Below are positions 15,521-25,630 of a stretch of DNA of 64,000 nt, piece by piece; position 1 is the first letter of the stretch, and the number at the start of each line of letters is the position of its first letter. Source of the DNA: Sandaracinaceae bacterium (lineage in GTDB: Bacteria; Myxococcota_A; Polyangia; Polyangiales; Sandaracinaceae). The notes under the pieces are model-generated. The model worked only from the letters and a program-made list of their open reading frames with translations. It searched no databases and was not told where the DNA came from. The stretch spans positions 124,001 to 188,000 of the forward strand of contig JACKEC010000020.1 of NCBI GenBank assembly GCA_020633195.1, in the 5' to 3' direction. The position numbers and the translations under genes are program-made.

Positions 15521-17119
15521 ATGAGCGAGCGTGGACGAGGCCCTGTCGATGGAGCTGCGTTGAAGCACCCCCTGTTCTGGGGGGCGCTGGTCCTGCTGGT
15601 CCTCAACGATCACGTCCTCAAGGGCGCGGGGGTCCTCCCCGGCTGGGTGACGGGCAAGCTGAGCGACTTCAGCGGGCTCATCGTCGCGCCCATCGTCCTG
15701 AGCGTGCTCCTGCGCGCCCGCTCCGATCGCGGCCGCGCCGTCGCGTTCGCGCTCGTCGGCGGCTGGTTCGCCGCCGCCAACCTCTTCGCCCCGGTCGCCG
15801 CCGCGACGAGCGCGGTCGCCTCCTGGGTCGGCCTCTCCTGGACCTTCTGGGTCGACCCCACCGACCTCGTCGCGCTCGCCGCGCTGCCCGTCGCGTGGCA
15901 GCTCGCGAGGCGCCGCGAGCAGAGCGCGAAGAAGCTCGGCGAGCGGCTCGCGCTCGGCCTCGGCGTCGCCGCCTGCGTCGCGTCGCCGCCGCCCGAGCCG
16001 CAGTGGACGACCGACGCCTTCCTCGTCAACGAGACCGGCCGCAGCCTCGAGCTGCGGGTGCGCTGGGTCGAGGCGAGCGTGGACTGCGAGGCGATCCGGA
16101 GCCGCTACGCCGAGGCGCTGCCGCGCGACGTGTTCGGGCCGGGGACGACCTTCCTCGTCGAGCGGGACGCGACCCTGCCCCTCGACCGCGGCATCGCCGA
16201 GACCGGCGGCGGCACCCCCTGGGACGTGATGGAGACGCCCACGCCTCACGAGGGCAACTGCGACGTCGTCATGCTCAGCGCCGACGGCCTGCCCGACACG
16301 ATCGTGTACTGGAGCGGCCTGTCGACGAGCGTGATCCCCGACGTGGTCGAGAACGACGACGACCGGATCGCGGTGCAAGACGGCTTGCGACTCACGTCGC
16401 CGAGCGAGGACGGACCGATCGCCGTCGAGAACGGCGTGGGCTACTTCCACGACGCGCCGGTCGAGCTCTACGACGGCGGCGCGACGTGCCGGGACTACGG
16501 CGCGATCACCGGCTTCGACTGGTCGGACCTGCCGAGCTGGGACCGCGCGCGGGTGCGGCTCGCGGACGTGCGGCCCACCCTCGACGGCTGCGTGCACCTC
16601 GACCTCGAGGTCGTCGAGGACTTCAGCGCGGGCTTCGGCGAGCCGACGAGCTTCGAAGCGTTCCTCTGCGTGCCGCCCGAGGACTTCCCGTTCCACACCA
16701 ACGCCGAGGTCCGGATCACGAACGGCGGCTCGACCCTGCGGATGACGCGCGACCTCCCGATGGACGACGGCAGCCTCTGGCGGACCGGCGAGCTGTTCGT
16801 GTCGCGCGGCACCGACCGCCTCGTCGAGGGCCCGTTCTCGGTGGCGCTGACGACCGTCGACGCCGACTGCGGCGGCGTGCGCATGGCCTGCGGCGGCTTC
16901 CGCGTGCCCGCCGCGGGGGGCCTCACGATGGGCTCGACGACCCGCTACGTGCACCCGGGCGACGTGGTGGAGCGCGCTGCCGCCGACGGTCGCCGCGCGC
17001 GGCTCCGGGTCGGTCGCGCCGAGACGATGATGGTGACGCACACCGCGTGCGGCGCCGGGCGGGATCAGCTGGGCCAGCGCCTCGAGGCGCTGGTCGTCTA
17101 TGGAGAGGAACCCCGATGA
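15521..17119 (+). CDS. Membrane protein of unknown function
   Basis: 532 residues. The ATG at 15521 follows a GGGAGG with good spacing, which decides it over an upstream Met. Residues ~15-170 contain about four hydrophobic helices (for example WGALVLLVLNDHVLK, GLIVAPIVLSVLL and AVAFALVGGWFAAANLF). After a Lys/Arg-rich loop and a further hydrophobic stretch the remaining ~350 residues are soluble, with scattered Cys (VDCEAI, GNCDVV, ATCRDYG, DADCGG) suggesting exposure to an oxidising compartment. No family was recognised. Its stop codon overlaps the next gene's ATG by four bases, so the pair is translationally coupled. Confidence 0.7.
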   Translation: MSERGRGPVDGAALKHPLFWGALVLLVLNDHVLKGAGVLPGWVTGKLSDFSGLIVAPIVLSVLLRARSDRGRAVAFALVGGWFAAANLFAPVAAATSAVASWVGLSWTFWVDPTDLVALAALPVAWQLARRREQSAKKLGERLALGLGVAACVASPPPEPQWTTDAFLVNETGRSLELRVRWVEASVDCEAIRSRYAEALPRDVFGPGTTFLVERDATLPLDRGIAETGGGTPWDVMETPTPHEGNCDVVMLSADGLPDTIVYWSGLSTSVIPDVVENDDDRIAVQDGLRLTSPSEDGPIAVENGVGYFHDAPVELYDGGATCRDYGAITGFDWSDLPSWDRARVRLADVRPTLDGCVHLDLEVVEDFSAGFGEPTSFEAFLCVPPEDFPFHTNAEVRITNGGSTLRMTRDLPMDDGSLWRTGELFVSRGTDRLVEGPFSVALTTVDADCGGVRMACGGFRVPAAGGLTMGSTTRYVHPGDVVERAAADGRRARLRVGRAETMMVTHTACGAGRDQLGQRLEALVVYGEEPR

Positions 17120-18663
17120 AGCCTTCGATTCTCTTGCTCACCGTGACCGTCGCGCTCGCCGGGTGCGCGGACACGTCGGCGTCGCTCGACTCGGGCCGGA
17201 TGGGTCCGATCGGGTCGCGCAGCGTCACCCAAGGCGGCGCCCAGGACATCGGCTACTTCCGGTCCATCGTGGAGAGCGGCGGCGTGCCGCGGCCCTCGAC
17301 GATCGAGGCGGTCGGCTTCTTCGCGGAGCACGCGATCGATCTGCCGGACGCGGACTGCGGCGAGGCCGTGTGCCTGCACGCGAACCTCGCGGTCGCGCCG
17401 GGCATCGACCAGGAGAGCAACTGGACGATGGCCTTCGTGGCGATGAACACGGCCGTCGACCCGCGCGCGCTCGCGCGGCCCGACACGCACGTCGTGGTCG
17501 CGGTCGAGGACACCGTCCGCACCGAGGGCTTCGCGCGGAGCGCGGGCCCGGTGCTGCGCGCGCTCGCCAACGAGCTGCTGCCCGGGGACCGGATCAGCGT
17601 GATCCGCATCGGCGCCCACGCCGAGGTGGTCGCGCAGGGCCTCGCGCCCGCGGACCCGGCGCTCGCCGCGGTGCCCGCCGCGTTCACGGCGACCGAGGCG
17701 ACCTCGGCGCTCTACGACGGGCTCGCGCGCGCGTCGCTGGTGATCGAGGACGTCTCCGAGACCTTCGAGGGCGCCCACCGGGTCGTGCTCGTCACGAGCG
17801 GGATCGCCGACGCGGGCGTGACCGACGACATGCGCATCCTCGGCCTCGGGGACGCGCTCGCCAGCGAGGGCGTCGGGGTCAGCGTGGTCGGGCTCGGCGA
17901 CGACTTCCGGCCCGAGCTCGCGACGCAGATCAGCGAGGGCGGCGGCGGCACCTACTCGTACGCGCAGCGGGTCGAGGACCTCGTCGAGGTCTTCACCCTC
18001 GAGGGGCGGACCTCGCTGTTCCCCCTCGCGACGGACTTCGAGCTCGTGGTCGAGCCCGCGCCCGGCTACCGGGTCGGTCGGGTCTACGGCGCGCGCCGCG
18101 CGTGGGCCGAGCAGAGCGCGGCCTACCTCAGCTCGCCGGTGCTCATGATCGGCAACCGCAGCGACGCGACCGACGTCGACGAGGGGCGCCGCGGCGGCGG
18201 CGGTGGGCTCTTCGTGGAGCTGATCGTCGACCCCGAGCTCGCGGCGAGCATCGGGCCCGGCGCGCCCGCCTTCTCGCTGCTCGCCCGCTACGTCGACCCG
18301 CAGACGGGCGCGACGGTCACGCAGACCCAGGAGGTCAGCAACGCGCTCGCCCCCGGCGCGAACCCGAGCGGCATGTTCCCCCACTTCGCCGACCCGCTGC
18401 GCGGCAAGGCCTTCATGATGCTGAACATGTACTTGTCGCTGCGGACGACGGTCGAGCTGTACCACGAGGGCAGCTGCGGCGAGGCGCTCGGCATCGTGCC
18501 CGCGATGGAGGGCACCTACGACGGCTGGCAGGGCGAGTACGAGGACCCGGACATCGGCGCGGACTGGGCGCTCCTCACCACCCTCTCCGAGAACGTCCGA
18601 GGCCTCTGCACGGGCGTCGCCCCGGTGGCCCCCGTCGCCCCCATGTCCTGCTTCTACGATTGA
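17116..18663 (+). CDS. Lipoprotein with VWA-like domain and degenerate MIDAS
   Basis: 515 residues. The ATG at 17116 overlaps the upstream stop. The lipobox is ALAGC (Cys17). The order resembles YfbK-type proteins: an N-terminal region with IDLPDADCGEAVC, a Rossmann-like VWA core (VVVAVEDTV..., LLPGDRISVIRIG, HRVVLVTSGIAD, GVGVSVVGLGDDF) and a beta-rich C-terminal part. The metal-binding DxSxS motif expected after VVVAV is replaced by EDTVRT, so metal-dependent ligand binding is probably lost. It is anchored in the envelope and coupled to the membrane protein at 15521. Confidence 0.75.
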   Translation: MKPSILLLTVTVALAGCADTSASLDSGRMGPIGSRSVTQGGAQDIGYFRSIVESGGVPRPSTIEAVGFFAEHAIDLPDADCGEAVCLHANLAVAPGIDQESNWTMAFVAMNTAVDPRALARPDTHVVVAVEDTVRTEGFARSAGPVLRALANELLPGDRISVIRIGAHAEVVAQGLAPADPALAAVPAAFTATEATSALYDGLARASLVIEDVSETFEGAHRVVLVTSGIADAGVTDDMRILGLGDALASEGVGVSVVGLGDDFRPELATQISEGGGGTYSYAQRVEDLVEVFTLEGRTSLFPLATDFELVVEPAPGYRVGRVYGARRAWAEQSAAYLSSPVLMIGNRSDATDVDEGRRGGGGGLFVELIVDPELAASIGPGAPAFSLLARYVDPQTGATVTQTQEVSNALAPGANPSGMFPHFADPLRGKAFMMLNMYLSLRTTVELYHEGSCGEALGIVPAMEGTYDGWQGEYEDPDIGADWALLTTLSENVRGLCTGVAPVAPVAPMSCFYD

Positions 18664-18726
18664 CCCGCGGCTCCCCCTCGGGGGTCGGTTGACTTGATCG
18701 GGGGTGGGCCGCAAGGTCCGCCCTCG

Positions 18727-19749
18727 ATGCGTTGGCTGACCGAGGTCCGAGCGGGCGTCGACGAGCGCCTGGAGCGCTACTTCGAGGCCAAGCGCGACGC
18801 GGCCCGAGGGCTCGCGCCGGAGTCCGTCGAGCTGGTCGACGCGATCGCGGCGCTGACGATGCGCGGGGGCAAGCGGCTGCGGCCGGCGCTGATGCACGCG
18901 GCGTTCTGCGCGGTGGCCCCCGATCGCGATCCCGCGGTCCTGCTCGACACGGGCGCCGCGCTCGAGCTCTTGCAGACCTACCTGTTGGTCCACGACGACT
19001 GGATGGACCACGACGAGGAGCGCCGCGGCGGCCCGAGCGTGCACGCCGCCTTGCGGGAGGCGCACGGGGGCGACGCGCACCTCGGGGCCTCGCTCGCGAT
19101 CCTCGCGGGCAACCTCGCCTCCGCGTGCGCCTGGGAGCTGATCACCCGCGGCGAGCACCCGCGCGCGATCGAGCGCGAGGTCACCCGCGCGTTCCTGCGG
19201 ATGCACCAGGAGGTCGTCTACGGCCAGCAACTCGACTTGCTGGCGACGTCGGACGTCTCGCTGATGCAGCAGCTCAAGACGGGCAGCTACACGGTCCGCG
19301 GTCCCCTGATGCTCGGCGCCGCCTTCGGCGAGGCCAGCGACGCGCAGCGCGAGGCGCTCCTCCGCTACGGCCGCCCCCTCGGCGAGGCCTTCCAGATGCG
19401 CGACGACCTGCTCGGCACCTTCGGCGACTCCGGCGCGACGGGCAAGGCGGTGAGCAGCGACCTGCGCGAGGGCAAGCGCACCGCGCTCGTGCTCGCGGCC
19501 GAGCGCCGCGCCGACGCAGCCGCGCGCGCGGACCTGACGCGCGCGCTCGGCGATCGGGGCGCGAGCGACGAGGCCATCGAGGCCGCGCGCGAGGTGCTCG
19601 TCCGCGTCGGCGCCAAGGCCGAGGTGGAGGAGAGGCTCGAGGCGCTGCTCGACGACGCGCGGCGCGCGCTCGAGGACGACTCCCTGCGCGAGCTGGGCCG
19701 CGAGCGGCTGCGCGCCCTCGCCGACCAGCTCGGGCGGCGCGATCGATGA
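18727..19749 (+). CDS. Short-chain polyprenyl diphosphate synthase (FPP/GGPP type)
   Basis: 340 residues. The ATG at 18727 is preferred over an in-frame TTG at 18694. Conserved regions are present: GGKRLRP (IPP binding), first Asp-rich motif DDWMD at residues 90-94 without the two-residue insertion of bacterial type II FPP synthases, GQQLDL, and the second motif QMRDDLLGTFGD. It condenses IPP with allylic diphosphates to C15 or C20 products; chain length is not resolved from sequence. The four-base ATGA overlap with mevalonate kinase ties it to precursor supply and makes it the first gene of the isoprenoid operon. Confidence 0.9.
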   Translation: MRWLTEVRAGVDERLERYFEAKRDAARGLAPESVELVDAIAALTMRGGKRLRPALMHAAFCAVAPDRDPAVLLDTGAALELLQTYLLVHDDWMDHDEERRGGPSVHAALREAHGGDAHLGASLAILAGNLASACAWELITRGEHPRAIEREVTRAFLRMHQEVVYGQQLDLLATSDVSLMQQLKTGSYTVRGPLMLGAAFGEASDAQREALLRYGRPLGEAFQMRDDLLGTFGDSGATGKAVSSDLREGKRTALVLAAERRADAAARADLTRALGDRGASDEAIEAAREVLVRVGAKAEVEERLEALLDDARRALEDDSLRELGRERLRALADQLGRRDR

Positions 19750-20651
19750 GCGGCTTCGGGCGCGGCAAGGTCATCCTCCTCGGCGAGCACGCGGTCGTGT
19801 ACGGCGTGCCCGCGCTGGCCGCGGGGCTCGAGCGAGGGGTCACCGCGACCGCCACGCCGGCCGCGGAGACGGAGCTCGCCTGCGCGCCCTGGGGCACCTC
19901 CGACGGGCTCGACGCGGACACCGATCTGGGCCGCGCCCTGCGCGCGGTGATCGAGGCCCACCCCGACGCGCCGCTGCCGCCCGTCCGCGTCGAGGCGGAC
20001 GTCGCGCTGCCGGCGGGCGCGGGGCTCGGGTGCTCGGCCGCGCTGGGCGTCGCCGTCCTGCGCGCCCTCGACGAGCTCGCCGGCCGCGCCGCCAGCGACG
20101 CCGAGATCGCCGAGCGCTCGATGATCTGGGAGCGCGTCTTCCACGGCAATCCGTCGGGGCTCGACAACACCATGGCCGCGCACGGCGGCGTGGCGTGCTT
20201 CCGCCGGGGCGAGCCGCTCGAGCGCCTCGACGTGCGCGCGCCGCTGCGGCTGGTGATCGGCGACAGCGGCGAGTCCTCGTCGACGCGCGCGATGGTCGAG
20301 CAGGTCGCGCGGCAGCGCGAGCGCGACGCGGCCCGCTTCGACAAGAGCCTCGACGCGATCGGGACGCTCGTGAGCAACGCGCGGCTCGCGCTCGAGGCGG
20401 GCGACGCCCACGCGCTCGGGCAGCTCATGGACCTCAACCAGCACCTCTTGGCGGCGTGGATGCTGTCGACGACGGCGCTCGAGGACATGATCGGCGCCGC
20501 GCGCGCCGCGGGCGCCAAGGGCGCGAAGGTGACGGGCTCGGGCGGAGGCGGCTGCATGATCGCGCTCGTCGAGTCCGAAGAGGTCGGGGCGAAGGTCGTG
20601 GACGCGATCGAGGCGCTCGGCTTCGCCGCGTTTCAGACGGAGGCGGGATGA
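19746..20651 (+). CDS. mvaK1: Mevalonate kinase
   Basis: 301 residues; GHMP kinase family. The N-terminal GKVILLGEHAVVYG carries Lys8, the ATP-binding loop GLGCSAA is at residues 93-99, and the catalytic base is in GNPSGLDN (Asp140). The C-terminal GHMP motif is KVTGSGGGGCM. It phosphorylates mevalonate to 5-phosphomevalonate. It overlaps the neighbours on both sides by four bases (ATGA), so expression is coupled through the pathway. Assignment as mevalonate rather than another GHMP kinase rests on the HAVVYG motif and on its operon. Confidence 0.93.
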   Translation: MSGFGRGKVILLGEHAVVYGVPALAAGLERGVTATATPAAETELACAPWGTSDGLDADTDLGRALRAVIEAHPDAPLPPVRVEADVALPAGAGLGCSAALGVAVLRALDELAGRAASDAEIAERSMIWERVFHGNPSGLDNTMAAHGGVACFRRGEPLERLDVRAPLRLVIGDSGESSSTRAMVEQVARQRERDAARFDKSLDAIGTLVSNARLALEAGDAHALGQLMDLNQHLLAAWMLSTTALEDMIGAARAAGAKGAKVTGSGGGGCMIALVESEEVGAKVVDAIEALGFAAFQTEAG

Positions 20652-21625
20652 AGGCGACGGCCGTCGCGCGCGCGAACATCGCGCTCGCCAAGTACTGGGG
20701 AAAGAGCGACGACGCGCTCAACCTGCCGGCGGTGCCGAGCGTGTCGCTCACGCTCGACCCGCTCGTGACCGAGACGACGGTCGAGCTCGACGAGGGCCTC
20801 GACGACGACGTCTTCGAGCTCGACGGGCAGCCGGCCAAGGACGGCGAGACCAAGCGCGTGCGCGCCCTGCTCGACGAGGTGCGGGCGCTCGCCGGCGTCA
20901 CGACCCGCGCGCGCGTCACGAGCCGGAACCGCTTCCCGACCGCCGCCGGCCTCGCGTCGAGCGCGTCCGGGTTCGCGGCGCTCGCCGGCGCGGCGTCCGC
21001 CGCGGTCGGCCTCGACGACTCGGCGGCGGTGCTCAGCGCGCGCGCGCGCCGCGCGAGCGCGTCGGCGGCCCGCTCGATCTTCGGCGGCGTCGTCGAGCTG
21101 CCGGCGGGGGTGCCGGGCGACGACGCGCTCGCCGCGCGCCCGATCGCGGCGGCCGACCACTGGGACCTCCGCGTCGTCGTCGCGATCACCGCGAGCGGCC
21201 GCAAGTCGATCGGCTCGCGCGACGCGATGGGCGAGAGCCGGCGCAGCTCGCCCTACTACGGCGCCTGGGTCGAGCACGCGGCGACCTCGACGCGAGCCAT
21301 CTGCGACGCGCTGCTCGCCCGCGACTTCGCGGCCCTCGCGCCGCTCGTCGAGCAGAGCTTCCTCGCGATGCACGCGGTCGGCATGGCCGGGATCCCCTCG
21401 GTCCTCTACTGGCAGCCGGGCAGCGTCGCGGCGATCCGGACGATCCAGGGCCTGCGCGCCGACGGCCTGGACGTCTGCGCGACGATGGACGCGGGCCCCC
21501 ACGTGAAGGCCGTCTGCACCGCCGCCGCGGCCCCCTCCGTCCGCGAGGCGCTCGCGGCCACCGACGGGGTGCTCGACACCCTCGAGGCGCGCATCGGGCC
21601 GGGCCTCGAGGTCACCCGCGGATGA
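20648..21625 (+). CDS. mvaD: Diphosphomevalonate decarboxylase
   Basis: 325 residues. Signature segments are NIALAKYWGK (residues 10-19), the phosphate loop PTAAGLASSASG (97-108), SASAARSIFGG with Arg142 in the substrate-binding position, and TMDAGPHVK with the catalytic Asp281. It converts 5-diphosphomevalonate to IPP with ATP. Because a separate phosphomevalonate kinase follows, the classical route to diphosphomevalonate is expected, not the archaeal variants. It has four-base overlaps with both neighbours. Confidence 0.93.
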   Translation: MKATAVARANIALAKYWGKSDDALNLPAVPSVSLTLDPLVTETTVELDEGLDDDVFELDGQPAKDGETKRVRALLDEVRALAGVTTRARVTSRNRFPTAAGLASSASGFAALAGAASAAVGLDDSAAVLSARARRASASAARSIFGGVVELPAGVPGDDALAARPIAAADHWDLRVVVAITASGRKSIGSRDAMGESRRSSPYYGAWVEHAATSTRAICDALLARDFAALAPLVEQSFLAMHAVGMAGIPSVLYWQPGSVAAIRTIQGLRADGLDVCATMDAGPHVKAVCTAAAAPSVREALAATDGVLDTLEARIGPGLEVTRG

Positions 21626-22593
21626 CGCGGGTCGTCGTCAGCGCGCCGGGAAAGCTCATGATCTCCGGCGAGTACGTCGTGCTCGACGGCGCCGAGGCCC
21701 TCGTCGCGGCCGTGGATCGGCGGCTCGTGGTGATCGGGTCGGCGGCGGCTCCCGACCGTTCGGGGGCCCCGAGCGGCGGTTCGCCCGACGGCGGAAGCCT
21801 TCCTCCCGAGGCTCTGTTAGCCCGTCAGTATGCCGAGGCAGCTCTCGGCGAGACCCCGATGGACCTCACCCTCGACGCGAGCGCCCTCCGAAGCGGAGCC
21901 CACAAGCTGGGGCTCGGCTCGTCGTCGGCCGCGTCGGCGGCCGCCGCGGGCGCGGTGCTCGCGTGGCGCGGCGAGGACCCGGCCGCCCACCGGCGCCAGA
22001 TCTTGGGCTGGGCGCTCGCCGGTCACCGCGCGATCGCCCCCGAGGGCAGCGGGGCCGACGTCGCCGCGGCGACGCTGGGCGGGATCGTCCGCTTCACCCG
22101 GTCGCGCGCCGAGGCGGCCGAGTCGCTCGACTGGCCCTACGGCCTCTGGGTGGAGGTGGTCTGGACCGGGAAGCCCGCGCGCACGAACGTGCTCGTCGCC
22201 AAGGTGAAGTCGCTGGCCGTCTCCGACCCCGCCGCCTACCGCGCGAGGATGAGCGCGCTGCGCGACGCGTCGGACGCCTTCCTCGCGGCGTTCGTCGACG
22301 GCGACGCGGCGCGCGCGTGCCTCGCCGCGGACGCGCACGGCGTCGCGATGGGCGCGCTCGGTGACGCGGCCGACGCGCCGATCGTGACCGAGGAGCTCCA
22401 CGCCGTCGCCGAGCTCGCGCGGACGTGCGGCGGCGGCGCCAAGCCCTCGGGCGCGGGCGGCGGCGACGTCGCGCTCGCGTTCTTCCGCCGCGCCGAGGAT
22501 GCAGCGCGGTTTCGCGCCGGCTGTGCGGCGGCCGACTTGACCCTACTGTCCCTCACGTTGGGCGCCGAAGGCGTCCTGGCCACGGAGCGCTGA
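21622..22593 (+). CDS. mvaK2: Phosphomevalonate kinase (bacterial GHMP type)
   Basis: 323 residues. The N-terminal APGKLMISGEYVVLDG and the ATP loop LGLGSSSAAS (residues 96-105) identify a GHMP kinase of the bacterial PMK group; GSGADVAAATLGG and the C-terminal KPSGAGGGDVALAF complete the fold. It phosphorylates 5-phosphomevalonate. The start overlaps the mvaD stop by four bases and mvaA begins five bases after its stop. A Ser/Gly-rich insertion near residues 43-60 is unusual for the family and may be a surface loop. Confidence 0.92.
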   Translation: MTRVVVSAPGKLMISGEYVVLDGAEALVAAVDRRLVVIGSAAAPDRSGAPSGGSPDGGSLPPEALLARQYAEAALGETPMDLTLDASALRSGAHKLGLGSSSAASAAAAGAVLAWRGEDPAAHRRQILGWALAGHRAIAPEGSGADVAAATLGGIVRFTRSRAEAAESLDWPYGLWVEVVWTGKPARTNVLVAKVKSLAVSDPAAYRARMSALRDASDAFLAAFVDGDAARACLAADAHGVAMGALGDAADAPIVTEELHAVAELARTCGGGAKPSGAGGGDVALAFFRRAEDAARFRAGCAAADLTLLSLTLGAEGVLATER

Positions 22594-22598
22594 TCGCG

Positions 22599-23909
<1,311 letters not shown>

Positions 23910-23935
23910 CCGCCCTCTGCCCCGAGGCCATGGGA

Positions 23936-23976
23936 GGCCATGGGGACGCTGTTCATCATGTTGTCTTTTTGACCCG
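23936..23976. repeat. 41-bp direct repeat, copy 1
   Basis: Perfectly identical to 24193-24233. The sequence begins GGCCATGGGGACGCTGTTCA and ends with a T-rich stretch and GACCCG. It lies in the ~350-bp spacer after mvaA. The GGGGACG head followed by an AT-richer tail resembles short intergenic elements found near REP-associated (Y1) transposases; that link is from memory of similar sequences and is not proven here. A 42-bp insert with a second GGGGACG motif follows this copy (23977-24018). Confidence 0.9.
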
Positions 23977-24018
23977 ATCGGTGAGAGCGACGGGGACGGA
24001 CTCTTCGAACGTTCGCAC

Positions 24019-24180
24019 CCCGACGACCTCGACCGCTCCGAGGCTCAGAGCGACCAGGCTTGCTCGCCGGTCGTGGGATCGATCGCGGTCATGCTGCTCG
24101 ACGTGGTGACGATGGCGAAGCGGCCGTTGTTGACCACGTCGCGGACGCTCACGCCCATCGAGCCGCCGTGGAGGTCGAGG
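24019..24180 (-). pseudogene. Truncated duplicate of the 3' end of the zinc-ribbon/propeller gene
   Basis: This 162-bp segment repeats 24234-24395 with six differences. Read on the minus strand it encodes the last 44 residues and stop of the adjacent gene (LDLHGGSMGVSVRD ... GEQAWSL). Four differences fall in the coding part and all are synonymous third-position changes; two follow the stop. There is no start codon or upstream part of the gene, so it is a remnant. Together with the flanking 41-bp repeats it fills the stretch 23910-24259, which otherwise holds no gene. Confidence 0.85.
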
Positions 24181-24192
24181 CATGTGCCCCGG

Positions 24193-24233
24193 GGCCATGG
24201 GGACGCTGTTCATCATGTTGTCTTTTTGACCCG
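24193..24233. repeat. 41-bp direct repeat, copy 2
   Basis: Identical to 23936-23976 and placed directly 3' of the intact zinc-ribbon/propeller gene, just as copy 1 lies 3' of the truncated duplicate. The repeat unit (41-bp element plus gene tail) is therefore a tandem duplication with a 42-bp indel in copy 1. Confidence 0.9.
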
Positions 24234-24259
24234 CCCGACGACCTCGACGGCTCCGAGCC

Positions 24260-25519
24260 TCAGAGCGACCAGGCCTGCTCGCCCGTCGTGGGATCGATGG
24301 CGGTCATGCTGCTCGACGTCGTGACGATGGCGAAGCGGCCGTTGTTGACCACGTCGCGGACGCTCACGCCCATCGAGCCGCCGTGGAGGTCGAGGCGGTA
24401 GCGCTCCTCGCCGGTCTCCTCGGCGAGGCCGACCGCGAAGAGGCCGGTGCCGCGGCTGCCGTCGCGCTCCGAGCCGAGCACCACGGCGGTCCCGGGGAAC
24501 GCGGCGCCGGCGAAGCAGCCGATCGCGGTGCCGCCGACGGGGACCAGATCGAGGGGGCGGCTCCACAGCTCGCGGCTGCGGCGGCGCGCGGTGACCTGGA
24601 GCAGCTCGGTGCCGCGTGGGCGGACGTGGATCTGGTAGCTGACCTCGCCCGCCGACACGGTGCGGCCGCGCCGGTTCATGCTGATGATCCCGCACGTGGT
24701 CGAGTCGCTGATGTGCGGCCGGGAGCCGTAGCTCGCGGAGCAGCTCGCCTCGTTGCCGGTCTCGAGGGAGAAGCTCGGGCGCGTCCCGTCCTCGAGCCGC
24801 AACGCGAGGCAGCGGTCGGTCACGCCGAACCGATCCACCTCGTCGGTCAGGCTGCGCACGAGGACGCCGTCGGGGGAGGTGATCGGGTGGAAGCGCAGCT
24901 CGAAGCGCGCGTCGTCGAGGACGACGAGCCAGTCGGGCCCCGCGCAGAGGAGGCGGATGTCCCGCGAGTCGGCGAGCGGCTCGCCGAGCCACCGCGGCGT
25001 CCCCGTCGCGCCGTCCAGGATGGTGGGCCGAGGGCGGCGGTCGCGACCCTGCGAGACGAGCACGCCGATCTCTCCCGCGCCGTCGCCGTCGAGGTCGTTG
25101 AGCAGACACGTGCGCGACTGGGCGTGCAGGGGCGCGGGCGCCGGCGCCGGCGTCGGCTCCTCGGGCGCCGCGATCGCGGGCGTGGGCTCGGGCGCGGGGG
25201 CGACGGTCGGCGCCGGCGCGACCACGGGAGCCGGCGGGGGCGACGGCCTCGCGCTGGAGAACGCGGCGAAGGATCCGAACAGGACGATCGCCGCGACGCA
25301 GCCCGGGAGGACGAGCACGAGCCCCGCGATCGCCAGGATCCAGCCGATCGGGCTCGAGCTCTTCGGAGGCGGCGCGGCCATCATGGGCGGCGGCGCGCCG
25401 AACGGCTGGAGCGGGCCGGTGACCGCGGCGACCTGGTAGCCACATCGAGGGCAGCGGAGCCAGCCGGGGGAGCTCGGGCCGAGGACGTCGCGGCACTGCG
25501 GGCAGATCGAGGGTTGCAT
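24260..25519 (-). CDS. Zinc-ribbon, single-TM protein with C-terminal beta-rich (propeller-like) domain
   Basis: 419 residues. The N-terminus has a two-knuckle zinc ribbon (CPQC at ~6-9 and CPRC at ~23-26). A Pro-rich spacer leads to a hydrophobic segment, ~58-88, including WILAIAGLVLVLPGC. A Pro/Ala-rich linker follows, then ~280 residues of beta-rich sequence starting NDLDGDGAGEIGVLVSQ, which looks like an FG-GAP/PQQ-like propeller, with IGCFAGAAFPGTAVVLG and FAIVTTSSSMTAIDPTTG. The topology suggests a cytoplasmic ribbon and an external propeller. No catalytic motif. Its 3' end has been duplicated downstream. Confidence 0.75.
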   Translation of the reverse strand: MQPSICPQCRDVLGPSSPGWLRCPRCGYQVAAVTGPLQPFGAPPPMMAAPPPKSSSPIGWILAIAGLVLVLPGCVAAIVLFGSFAAFSSARPSPPPAPVVAPAPTVAPAPEPTPAIAAPEEPTPAPAPAPLHAQSRTCLLNDLDGDGAGEIGVLVSQGRDRRPRPTILDGATGTPRWLGEPLADSRDIRLLCAGPDWLVVLDDARFELRFHPITSPDGVLVRSLTDEVDRFGVTDRCLALRLEDGTRPSFSLETGNEASCSASYGSRPHISDSTTCGIISMNRRGRTVSAGEVSYQIHVRPRGTELLQVTARRRSRELWSRPLDLVPVGGTAIGCFAGAAFPGTAVVLGSERDGSRGTGLFAVGLAEETGEERYRLDLHGGSMGVSVRDVVNNGRFAIVTTSSSMTAIDPTTGEQAWSL

Positions 25520-25630
25520 GCTCGACGGACCTCATCGCACCGATCACCGCCCGACGCACCCTGCCGTCGCGGTGTCGCGGCATCAGAAGAACCGGCGTCG
25601 ACGGACACCAACGCGTGTCGGGAGGTCGAC

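Noticed and set aside
18664..18726. TTGACT at about 18689 as a sigma-70 -35 box for the isoprenoid operon
   Set aside because: No convincing -10 element lies at the right distance in this GC-rich leader, so a promoter cannot be supported from sequence.
24193..24233. T-rich tract as an intrinsic terminator
   Set aside because: The TCTTTTT tract is on the plus strand with no GC-rich stem immediately before it, and the intact gene upstream is on the other strand.
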